A DNA stretch of 64,000 nt, from NCBI GenBank assembly GCA_024695475.1, contig JAILIC010000066.1, forward strand, positions 1-64,000, in the 5' to 3' direction. Of the stretch, positions 55,938 to 64,000 are shown piece by piece. Positions within the stretch are counted from its first letter, which is position 1, and each line of letters begins with the position of its first letter. Below the pieces are notes generated by a model. The model did not search any database and was not told the origin of the DNA. It saw only the letters and a program-made list of their open reading frames with translations. This stretch comes from Treponema sp. Its GTDB lineage: Bacteria; Spirochaetota; Spirochaetia; Treponematales; Treponemataceae. Position numbers and translations under genes: made by a program.

Positions 55938-57377
55938 TTATGCTTCAGGACGAACAAATTTGTAATTGCGGATGCTTTCATGGATTTTTGCAATTAAATC
56001 CTTACGTGCAACACGAATTTGTTCCATGGTATCTCTGAAACGGATAGTGACGGTGTCATCTTCTTTTGTCTGTGGATCGATTGTTACACAGAATGGTGTA
56101 CCAACTTCATCTTGGCGGCGATATCGTTTACCGATAGAACCACTTGCGTCATAATCGGTGACAAAGTCTTCTTTGAGTTCATGCTGAATCTCTTTTGCCA
56201 ATTCTGCCAAACCATCTTTTTTCATGACTGGCAATACACCAACGGTGATAGGTGCCAGACGTGGATCAAGATGCAATACAGTACGATAGTCATCATTTCC
56301 ATCAGTTCCGAGATTTTGTTCTTCGTATGCTTCACACAAGAACATCAGGAAGTTGCGGTTAAGACCTGCAGAGGTCTCTACAACATATGGAATATATTTC
56401 TTGTTTCCATCTTCCTGATCCATATATGACATATCTTTGCCACTGTACTCAGTGTGCTGAGATAAGTCAAAGTCTGTGCGGCTGTGGATACCTTCGATTT
56501 CTTCAAATCCAATTGGAAAGTTGTACTGGATGTCGTAAGCGTCTTTTGCATAGTGAGCAAGCTTATCATGGTGATGCCAGTTCAAGTTCTTTTCGCTGAT
56601 ACCATATTTGAGATAGAAGTTCCAGCGTTCTGTTCTCCAGCGAGAGAATGTTTCGTCTTCGGTACCTGGCTTACAGAAGTACTCCATTTCCATCTGTTCA
56701 AATTCACAGGTACGGAAAATGAAGTTTTTGAAGATAATTTCGTTGCGGAATGATTTACCAACTTGTGCAACACCAAAAGGAATTTTCATACGGTTAGACT
56801 GTACGATATTTTTAAAATCGGTAAAGATACCCTGACATGTCTCTGGACGCAAATAAATCAAAGATGCATCTGTTGCTACCGGTCCAAGATGAGTCTTGAA
56901 CATCAAATTGAATTCACGAACATCTGTATAGTTATGTTTGCCACAGGTTGGACAGTTGATGTTATTGTCTTCAACAAACTGCTTCATTTCCTCATGGCTC
57001 ATGGTATCAATTGGTTTTGCAGGTGTGATTTTGTGAGATGCACAATACTCTTCGATAAGCTGGTCTGCACGGAAACGGGCTTTACATTCCATACAATCAA
57101 TCATTGGGTCACTGAAGTGTGCAACGTGACCTGATGCTTCCCAAGTGCGATGATGTTGGAAGATGGCAGAGTCAAGACCAACTACATCATCGTGCAGTTG
57201 TGTCATGTAATGCCACCATGCATTCTGTATATTTCTTTTAAATTCTACACCAAGCGGACCATAATCCCAAGCACCAGCCTGTCCACCGTAAATTTCACTT
57301 GCTTGATAGACAAAACCACGTCGTTTACAAAGACTTATGATCTTATCCAAGGTACATTTGTGTTCATCATTAGCCAT
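55938..57377 (-). CDS. glyS: glycyl-tRNA synthetase (alpha2 type)
   Basis: ISLCKRRGFVYQASEIYGGQAGAWDYGPLGVEFKRNI, RPETCQGIFTDFKN, FRTCEFEQMEMEYF. Confidence 0.95.
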   Translation of the reverse strand: MANDEHKCTLDKIISLCKRRGFVYQASEIYGGQAGAWDYGPLGVEFKRNIQNAWWHYMTQLHDDVVGLDSAIFQHHRTWEASGHVAHFSDPMIDCMECKARFRADQLIEEYCASHKITPAKPIDTMSHEEMKQFVEDNNINCPTCGKHNYTDVREFNLMFKTHLGPVATDASLIYLRPETCQGIFTDFKNIVQSNRMKIPFGVAQVGKSFRNEIIFKNFIFRTCEFEQMEMEYFCKPGTEDETFSRWRTERWNFYLKYGISEKNLNWHHHDKLAHYAKDAYDIQYNFPIGFEEIEGIHSRTDFDLSQHTEYSGKDMSYMDQEDGNKKYIPYVVETSAGLNRNFLMFLCEAYEEQNLGTDGNDDYRTVLHLDPRLAPITVGVLPVMKKDGLAELAKEIQHELKEDFVTDYDASGSIGKRYRRQDEVGTPFCVTIDPQTKEDDTVTIRFRDTMEQIRVARKDLIAKIHESIRNYKFVRPEA

Positions 57378-57546
57378 TTTTTTGTTACTCCTTTAGCGAC
57401 ACTGGCTGCGCCGCATTTCAGTATTAATGAAGACAGAATAGCATAAATTAAAGGGGGTGTATAGGGTACTGGGAAAAAGAAACAGTATGTCTCTGGAAGA
57501 GCCAAAGTATCCTCAAGAATGCAAGATCAACCTCTACAATTTCGTT

Positions 57547-59385
57547 TTAGATAGAAGCCATCGCATTTTGATACTCGGTAATAGCGTGACAGAGCTCTTC
57601 ATAGATGATACGGGACTGTTGCAACGTTTTACGATGTGGGGAGTCTGAAAAGGTATACCCCTGCATAATGCTGTTTAGTTTTTTTTCGGTAGGGAATATA
57701 AGAGATACGGCATCTTTACCTTTATGCATACGTATCGTTGTGTCAATTTGTTCTAATTTTGAAAAAACTTTTTCGTAGTCAGGATTTTGCTTTTCCAAAA
57801 CGGCATTGCATTCATATTGTCCTTTTTTTGCGATGTGATACAAATCGTCAAGCGTTTTTTTGAGTTCTGTAAGGACGTTTTGATATTGTATGTCGGTAAT
57901 AGTAACTTGGTGTTGTTCGCTGGTAGTCCAAAAAGCTTCCTTTTGTTCTTTTTTATCATTTTGAGCGAGCAGGGTGTCCACTGGGGTTACGACCATGCCG
58001 GGAATACGAATACCTTTTGGATTTAGTGTGTATGTTACTGCCGTATGTGTATCGGCGATTTTACTTTCAAACCACCAGGCAAAGAGTTTCATGCGCTGGT
58101 CGGTAAGCACTGGATTATCGTCAAAATCAGTTGCCCACTCTGTTGTGGCACTAAAAAGCATTTGTGTGACACTCTTTTCGGCGGGGGATAGTAATGTTGC
58201 ACTTCTGTGTATAGCTTCTTCAAACGTACTGCCAGTAATATGTGTCTTTTTATCTGGATAACTTAAATCTAAACCACAGACATAAATGGCAGGACTGCCG
58301 ATGTATCGTGCAAAGTCCCAAGCACTGGTTGCAACGGAACCGCCTGCCTGCAGAGTACCTTTAGAACCAAGCTTTTTTTCAAAGTATTGTCCAAGTGGAA
58401 ACAATGATGAACAGGATACGATTTTACGACACGGAAAACGATATACTGTTGGATAGGCTGCCGACTCTGTTATTAATACGGAGTGTGGGGCATGGAGCCC
58501 TGCGATATGTTGTGCTGCCCAGTATTGAGGATCAACCAGGATGATAAAATCTGGTTCCACACCATAACGGAGACAGGCTCGCAGTGCTGTATCGACACAA
58601 ATGATGATAGCCTTGTTTTTGATTGCAACCAGATGGGGAAGAATGGCTTCGAGGGATGGTCCTGCCGCAAGTACTACTGACGGGATGTTTTTTGCCATGT
58701 CCTTATAGATATGTATCCCATCTCCGGTAACAAATTGATGGAGATTGCGACAGCTGTTTTTGAGCCACAATCCCGCAAAACGATCTAGGGTGTTTGTATT
58801 AATAGCTTCCTTTTGTTTATTTCGTTCTATAAGTCTCTGTAACTCAGCAAAATAGGGAGCTGCATGCATAGTTTGATTTTGCTGTGCATAAAAATCACAA
58901 TGATGGATTGTGCTCTTTTCTATCAGGGCTAAAGCTGTTTGTGTAGGGCATCCCACTGCAAGAATACATTGATCATGGGTCAGTACTGCACTCCAGTCTG
59001 CAAGGAGCAGGGAGGCAAAAAAGTGTAAGATATCCGGCTCTATAATAATCAGCTCTCTTGTAGGAAAAGTTTTTGCAAATGCTATAGGTAAGTAACCGAT
59101 TCCAAAGCCTAAAAAGACTGCCGTATCATGAGTACTTTGCAAGGCTTTTGCAATGATTTGTTGTATTTCGCGTTCCGGATTGTACGCTGAGTGAAGAAGA
59201 AGATTTCCCTCACGTGCGGTAATCATACCATTTTTAGCTTGTTCAATATGCCAAAAAGGAAAGAGTGACAATTGCTGTACATCATCGGTTTGTGTGATTT
59301 TTGTGATAACCGACTGGTACAGCTCATATAATTGAGGAAAACGATTTTGTAATAGAATGATGTTGTTATTCCAGATTGAGTTCAA
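57547..59385 (-). CDS. DUF115 / MptE-like, motility-associated (Maf) glycosyltransferase family protein
   Basis: PSVVLAAGPSLEAILPHL..IKNKAIIICVDTALRACLRYGVEPDFIILVDPQYW. Confidence 0.82.
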   Translation of the reverse strand: MNSIWNNNIILLQNRFPQLYELYQSVITKITQTDDVQQLSLFPFWHIEQAKNGMITAREGNLLLHSAYNPEREIQQIIAKALQSTHDTAVFLGFGIGYLPIAFAKTFPTRELIIIEPDILHFFASLLLADWSAVLTHDQCILAVGCPTQTALALIEKSTIHHCDFYAQQNQTMHAAPYFAELQRLIERNKQKEAINTNTLDRFAGLWLKNSCRNLHQFVTGDGIHIYKDMAKNIPSVVLAAGPSLEAILPHLVAIKNKAIIICVDTALRACLRYGVEPDFIILVDPQYWAAQHIAGLHAPHSVLITESAAYPTVYRFPCRKIVSCSSLFPLGQYFEKKLGSKGTLQAGGSVATSAWDFARYIGSPAIYVCGLDLSYPDKKTHITGSTFEEAIHRSATLLSPAEKSVTQMLFSATTEWATDFDDNPVLTDQRMKLFAWWFESKIADTHTAVTYTLNPKGIRIPGMVVTPVDTLLAQNDKKEQKEAFWTTSEQHQVTITDIQYQNVLTELKKTLDDLYHIAKKGQYECNAVLEKQNPDYEKVFSKLEQIDTTIRMHKGKDAVSLIFPTEKKLNSIMQGYTFSDSPHRKTLQQSRIIYEELCHAITEYQNAMASI

Positions 59386-61246
59386 TGGTCATGTTCTCTG
59401 TAATGGGAGTACCAGCTGGCGGCGTTTGATTGTTAACCCACCCATTACCATTAATGATGATATTTATATCGGTTCGGTCAAGCAAGGGGAGAAGATCTCG
59501 TTTAGACATACCGGTAAAATCTGGCAAATCTGAACCAATTTTGATAGGAGTATTGCTTTTTATGGATATATGCCCGGAGTGTGCAAGAGATGTTGCACTA
59601 CCGCGGTTCATGCCGAGATGATCGATGATGGTATCAGCAGCTTCTGCAATAACAGGAGCAACAATACGTCCTGCGTAAGTCTCTCCCTGGGCCTTTTCGA
59701 TGACAATGTAGAGTATAATTTCAGGATCCTCGATAGGAAATATAGCCAGACAGTTTGATAAAAAGTCCGTATCGCTGTAACCACCGTGTACAGGGTCTGC
59801 CATTTGTGCAGTTCCGGTTTTTACACCGATAGAAATGTCTCCCAGTTGTGCACGGTGACCAGTACCTGATTCTGCTGTTGTTTCCATACAACTTAAGATA
59901 TAGTTTGCCGTCGTTTGCTTGAATAAGCGGTTTTCAAATACTGGAGTATGAATAAACGTATCTTTGCCATCATAGGTAGCTAGTTTATGGATGATAGACA
60001 GTTTTATCGGAATGCCTCCATTGGCAATGGCCGTTGCTGCATGTACCATCTGCAATGCAGAGACACTTATTTCTTGTCCCATTGCCATGGTCGGTTTTGA
60101 ACGTGCAGACCAGAGTTTGTCTGATGTTGATTTTACCAATCCCGTGGTTTCGCCAGGGAGTTCGATATCGGTACGGGAACCAAATCCCATGGCATGTATC
60201 CGAGCTAAAAAGGTTTCGGCATCAATTTTATCACTTATTTGAGCAAGCGCATCGTTACAGGAATATTTGAGTGCCTCTCTTGCCGTCACCCAGCCATGAT
60301 GTTCGAGACACTTGATGCGGATATTTTCATTGCCTGCTTTTTTTTCATATATACCATCACAATAAAAAGAATCATTAGGGGATATGCCACCCATTTCGAT
60401 TAATGTTGCAACGGTAAAAATCTTAAATACAGAACCTGGCTCATAAGCGTCCATTGCGGGACGGTCCCGTCGCTCCTCACTTGAGGCATTACTAAAATTA
60501 TTCAAATCAGCTGATGGAAAACTGATGTAGGAAAGAATTTCTCCGTTTTTGGCATTAGCTGCAATCAGCATCATGCTGGCAGCTTGTGTTGTCTCCATAG
60601 CATTATGTGCTATTTTTTCGAGTTTGTATTGGAGATTTGCATCAAGGGTTACATACACATTTTGACCGTGTGTGGTATTTTGATTGCCAAGCTTAGGATT
60701 TGGACTGAGCGTATTTTGCATGGAGTACTCAACACCTGATAATCCTTTGCCATCATCACCCATATAGCCGATGATTTGTGATGCAAGTGAGTTTTCTGGG
60801 TAGACACGTCCTGGTATGGTATCAAAACGTACACCAGTATATTTACCATCAGATATGATCTTGCTTAGTTCGTCATATGTTGCCTGATCCAGTTTTTTGC
60901 GTATGTAAATAAATCGGCTGGTTGACTCCTGTATTTTTTTAATCATGTCAGCTTCATCTTCTGGAGTAAGAGACAGGATTGGAGCTATGTCATGAACAAG
61001 CTTGTCAGGATTTTTTATGACAGTAGGACTGACACCGAGATGATAAAAGTGAGTTTGGACTGCAAGCGGTTTACCGTTCCTGTCGACAATGGAACCTCGC
61101 TCGACTGATGAGCTCTTTTGTACAATTTGGTTTTCTGGCTCAAAAGCAATTTTACCATAGGTAATGATGACAACTAACGCAAAACAGAGCGCACAGATAC
61201 CGATGATAATGGTTTGTATAGGTTTAAAAAAGGAATTCATTTGCAT
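59366..61246 (-). CDS. penicillin-binding protein (FtsI-like transpeptidase) with C-terminal PASTA-like domain
   Basis: RGSIVDRNGKPLAV, AMDAYEPGSVFKIFTVATLIE, KYSCNDAL, GVKTGTAQ; PDFTGMSKRDLLPLL. Confidence 0.92.
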   Translation of the reverse strand: MQMNSFFKPIQTIIIGICALCFALVVIITYGKIAFEPENQIVQKSSSVERGSIVDRNGKPLAVQTHFYHLGVSPTVIKNPDKLVHDIAPILSLTPEDEADMIKKIQESTSRFIYIRKKLDQATYDELSKIISDGKYTGVRFDTIPGRVYPENSLASQIIGYMGDDGKGLSGVEYSMQNTLSPNPKLGNQNTTHGQNVYVTLDANLQYKLEKIAHNAMETTQAASMMLIAANAKNGEILSYISFPSADLNNFSNASSEERRDRPAMDAYEPGSVFKIFTVATLIEMGGISPNDSFYCDGIYEKKAGNENIRIKCLEHHGWVTAREALKYSCNDALAQISDKIDAETFLARIHAMGFGSRTDIELPGETTGLVKSTSDKLWSARSKPTMAMGQEISVSALQMVHAATAIANGGIPIKLSIIHKLATYDGKDTFIHTPVFENRLFKQTTANYILSCMETTAESGTGHRAQLGDISIGVKTGTAQMADPVHGGYSDTDFLSNCLAIFPIEDPEIILYIVIEKAQGETYAGRIVAPVIAEAADTIIDHLGMNRGSATSLAHSGHISIKSNTPIKIGSDLPDFTGMSKRDLLPLLDRTDINIIINGNGWVNNQTPPAGTPITENMTIELNLE

Positions 61247-61746
61247 ACAACTTTCCCTAGTATATCTCCTACAGCGACAAAACCGTAAGTACGGGAGTCT
61301 ATCGAATATGCATAATTATCTCCTACAGCCAGGAGATATCCTTCTGGTACTTTGGTACAGGTATGCATCATCTTATATTGTACTTCGGTTAAAGGAATTG
61401 TCTGATGCGCTACTGTCATACTATATCCATTTGTGTTGGTATATGTTAGTTCTGTTCCTGCCGTTGCAATGCATCTTTTTACGACTATTTTATTATCGTA
61501 TAAATAAATTACAATATCTTCCTGTTTGGGAAAAGCCCATTGTACAAAAAGAGAACTTTTCCCTGGTAGGGCAAAACCAAATGCTGCCTTATTTACACAT
61601 ATGATAGACCCGTCATGAATTGTTGGTTCCATTGAGGTACCAGATACTGTTAAAAAATCTATAAAAAAAAGTTTAACTATGATCCCTACGATGACACCAA
61701 TGGTTATCCATACAGGTGCTGAAATGTGTGTTTTTTTGTCCAGCAT
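61237..61746 (-). CDS. lepB: signal peptidase I
   Basis: VSGTSMEPTIHDGS, DIVIYLYDNKIVVKRCIATAG, VGDNYAYSIDSRTYGFVAVGDILGKV. Confidence 0.92.
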   Translation of the reverse strand: MLDKKTHISAPVWITIGVIVGIIVKLFFIDFLTVSGTSMEPTIHDGSIICVNKAAFGFALPGKSSLFVQWAFPKQEDIVIYLYDNKIVVKRCIATAGTELTYTNTNGYSMTVAHQTIPLTEVQYKMMHTCTKVPEGYLLAVGDNYAYSIDSRTYGFVAVGDILGKVVCK

Positions 61747-61755
61747 GATTTCTTT

Positions 61756-61784
61756 ATTCTAATATGAGGTGTCATTTATGTCGA
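61756..61784 (-). promoter_or_regulatory. sigma-70 promoter for lepB, predicted near-leaderless start
   Basis: Minus strand TCGACA-N17-TAGAAT, 9 nt before ATG 61746. Confidence 0.5.
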
Positions 61785-61794
61785 TAGAGAATTT

Positions 61795-63030
61795 ATGGAA
61801 ATAATAAACTACGTTGGTTCCAATTATAATAGTAAAAAAAATATCTTTTCATATCTCAGAATAACTCATAATCGTACATCACGAAAAAGCCGCAGATTAT
61901 CTCCTGTGACAGGACTTTCAGGACAGGCGGTTTTGCCAAATAGAATGTATATGCCAACGAGTTCGTATACCCCTTCTGTTTTTTCTATACGAGGAACATT
62001 ACGATATATTGGAGCTATCATTGATGTCTGTCTGCAATCGTATAAGCGAAACTGGTATCGCATTACAGTTACTATACTCAGTGCTTGTACAGCAGTGTTT
62101 GTGTATGGGCTGTGCATGTATTTTTATAATTTTGCCACACCAGTAGCTTTAAAGGATATCCCTGTACAGGAACTGGAGATATTGAACGGTATCATGCAGC
62201 AGTTTGCCTTGGACTCAATAGGTAAATTTGATGCTGAAGGTAATATCTTAAATGAAGATGGTACGCTGTTACAGGCCTCGGAGTATTCATTTAATCAACC
62301 TGTGTCTTATAAAACTTATACAGTAGTATCTGGTGATACATTGCTTGGTATAACACTCAAATTTGGACTTACCAATATCTCAACGCTTATTGCGGTTAAT
62401 AACATTGATAATGTACGACAATTACGTTCGGGGCAAAAATTGACGATCCCCTCGGTAGATGGTCTTACGTATACGGTTCGCAGTGGTGACACGATGCAAG
62501 GATTATCTTCTCGCTATAATATTGCGATGGAAGACATTCTTGATGTCAATGATTTGGACACGAAAGAATTGCAAGTTGGTCAAAAACTCTTTATTCCTGG
62601 TGCAAAACTTTCAGCAGAACGTATCCGGCAAGCTATGGGAGAGCAGTTTATATATCCTATTGCTTCTGGTTGGAGACTTACGTCTCGTTTTGGACCGCGT
62701 CTTGATCCTATTACTGGTGCAAAGTCTCGACATACAGGAATTGATATGGCTGCTCCAAAAGGTACTCCTATAAAGGCAGCTATGGGTGGTAAGGTTATTG
62801 TTGCTGGTTTTTCCAATGTTTTTGGAAACTATGTTATAATAAATCATGGTAATGGATACCAGTCATTGTATGGACACATGTCTAAGATACTGGTAAAAAA
62901 AGGACAGTCTGTAGGACAAGGAGAGCGTGTAGGGGCGGTTGGTTCTACAGGGTACTCAACAGGTAATCATCTGCACTTTACGGTATACAAAAATGGTCAG
63001 CTGATTGACCCGTTAAGTGTTTTGAAATAA
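61795..63030 (+). CDS. LysM-domain M23 metallopeptidase
   Basis: Two LysM (YTVVSGDTLLGITLKFGL; YTVRSGDTMQGLSSRYNI); HTGIDMAAPKGTPIKAA..GYGSHLHF-like GNHLHFTVYKNG. Confidence 0.93.
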   Translation: MEIINYVGSNYNSKKNIFSYLRITHNRTSRKSRRLSPVTGLSGQAVLPNRMYMPTSSYTPSVFSIRGTLRYIGAIIDVCLQSYKRNWYRITVTILSACTAVFVYGLCMYFYNFATPVALKDIPVQELEILNGIMQQFALDSIGKFDAEGNILNEDGTLLQASEYSFNQPVSYKTYTVVSGDTLLGITLKFGLTNISTLIAVNNIDNVRQLRSGQKLTIPSVDGLTYTVRSGDTMQGLSSRYNIAMEDILDVNDLDTKELQVGQKLFIPGAKLSAERIRQAMGEQFIYPIASGWRLTSRFGPRLDPITGAKSRHTGIDMAAPKGTPIKAAMGGKVIVAGFSNVFGNYVIINHGNGYQSLYGHMSKILVKKGQSVGQGERVGAVGSTGYSTGNHLHFTVYKNGQLIDPLSVLK

Positions 63031-63050
63031 TATTTGAAAATGAAAGAGGT

Positions 63051-63296
63051 GTGTTTATGACTTCTGTTCATGTATGCCATTGTTGTGGACGAACTATTGA
63101 AAGTGATTTTCTCTATTGTCCTTGGTGTGGTCAGGCTCGTATGCAAAAAAAAGACTCTTTAGATGGAGTTTTTGAGCAGCTTGAAGTTATACAAGCAACT
63201 GACAGAAATAATCGTCTTTCACATATGCAGGATCAGCTTGATCAATTGGAAAAAGAATTGAATACTCTCGTATTAAGTACGGAGATGCATAAATGA
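63051..63296 (+). CDS. zinc-ribbon protein
   Basis: CHCCGR...FLYCPWCGQAR then coiled coil. Confidence 0.75.
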   Translation: MFMTSVHVCHCCGRTIESDFLYCPWCGQARMQKKDSLDGVFEQLEVIQATDRNNRLSHMQDQLDQLEKELNTLVLSTEMHK

Positions 63297-64000
63297 TAAA
63301 GCAGAGCTGCAAGGCCCTTGTTGTACTCCTTTTTTTGCTTGTCCCTGCCGTTGGTTTTAGCAGCATACGGTTTGGTAGCCTTGACTTGAATGGTCATGAT
63401 GAATTGCTATTTTCTCTTAACGAATCAATTCCTGGTACGTATCCTGTCAATTCGTTGTTTTCTGTTCTGATAAAAAATGGTATGTCAGCAGGTGATCCAG
63501 AGCTGATGACTTGCTATCCTGAACGCATGGAATTGGTAGCAGGAAATACCATGCTCCAGATTCGTAATCGCTATGGAACAGCCCGATACTCGTTTGTCAC
63601 TTCTCAGTTAGATTGGTTACAATATTCGTATGAAATGCCTGCCTATTCAGGTATGCTGTCCCCTGTTTCGGTCAGTCCAGATGGTGAGTGGGTATGTTTT
63701 GTAAAAAAAACGCATAATGCTACTGGTCCGCTTATCATAGAAAAAGTAAAAACAGGAGAACAATTACTTTTAAGCGGTTCCGTTGATTTTTCATACGGTG
63801 ATGTTCCGGTAAAATGGTCTCCTGATAGTTCCGTTGTCATTTATGAAAAAGAAGGAAATCTCTTTTTTTGTATACCTGATGCATACTTTAAAAACGTGCA
63901 AATCGATGAAAAATATAGAAAAATAGGTGCAGGTACTATACAGTCTGTCTGTTGTCCTTCATCTGACCATATGTATTATATCAGTGGTGATACCATATAT
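63293..64000 (+). CDS. secreted TolB/WD40-like protein, 3' truncated by window end
   Basis: ATGA overlap with upstream gene; MIKQSCKALVVLLFLLVPAVGFSSIRFGS; LSPVSVSPDGEWVCFVKK, VKWSPDSSVVIYEKEGNLF. Confidence 0.7.
   Translation, partial: MIKQSCKALVVLLFLLVPAVGFSSIRFGSLDLNGHDELLFSLNESIPGTYPVNSLFSVLIKNGMSAGDPELMTCYPERMELVAGNTMLQIRNRYGTARYSFVTSQLDWLQYSYEMPAYSGMLSPVSVSPDGEWVCFVKKTHNATGPLIIEKVKTGEQLLLSGSVDFSYGDVPVKWSPDSSVVIYEKEGNLFFCIPDAYFKNVQIDEKYRKIGAGTIQSVCCPSSDHMYYISGDTIY

Noticed and set aside
1-64000. tRNA, rRNA, CRISPR arrays, intact IS or prophage
   Set aside because: No cloverleaf, rRNA signature, regularly spaced repeats or transposase/integrase ORFs recognised by eye; a tRNAscan/Infernal run would be decisive

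Overview
This 64 kb window is a contiguous, gene-dense chromosomal segment, most likely from a Treponema-like spirochaete. The lineage is inferred from gene content: a SpiroCoCo-type giant coiled-coil protein, a CarD with an acidic tail, an IspDF fusion, a short AlaRS and many Treponema-style lipoproteins. No database search was run. It is mostly core genome: uxaC (3' end), a giant 2-hydroxyacyl-CoA dehydratase activase-type protein, a TPR/beta-barrel/ExbB/ExbD/TonB-like envelope cluster, ispDF, carD, an NFACT/RqcH-like gene, metF, a DEAD-box helicase, murD, alaS, a SurA-like gene, nusB, groES, a sigma-70 family gene, recG, dnaE, deoD-like, two flavocytochrome c-type reductases, guaB, HD-GYP-like, glyS, Maf/DUF115, PBP, lepB and LysM-M23. 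I saw no rRNA, tRNA, CRISPR array or intact mobile element. The best leads are: (1) six genes (metF, carD, NFACT, alaS, HAD, lepB) with good sigma-70 promoters whose -10 box ends only 6-9 nt before the start codon and no Shine-Dalgarno, which predicts leaderless mRNAs; (2) a near-consensus sigma-54 promoter just upstream of an RpoD/RpoS-family sigma gene, resembling the Borrelia RpoN-RpoS cascade; (3) eleven exactly in-phase 40-aa Trp-initiated repeats in a giant coiled-coil protein with a SwrB/DUF6115-like C-terminal tail; (4) two back-to-back perfect hairpins inside the DEAD-box helicase ORF; (5) a possible structured RNA, with a candidate pseudoknot and terminator, between guaB and an HD-GYP-like gene; (6) three tandem 22-nt repeats near groES that may be an IS21-type end remnant. 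Everything was read by eye. Coordinates of short motifs may be off by 1-2 nt.
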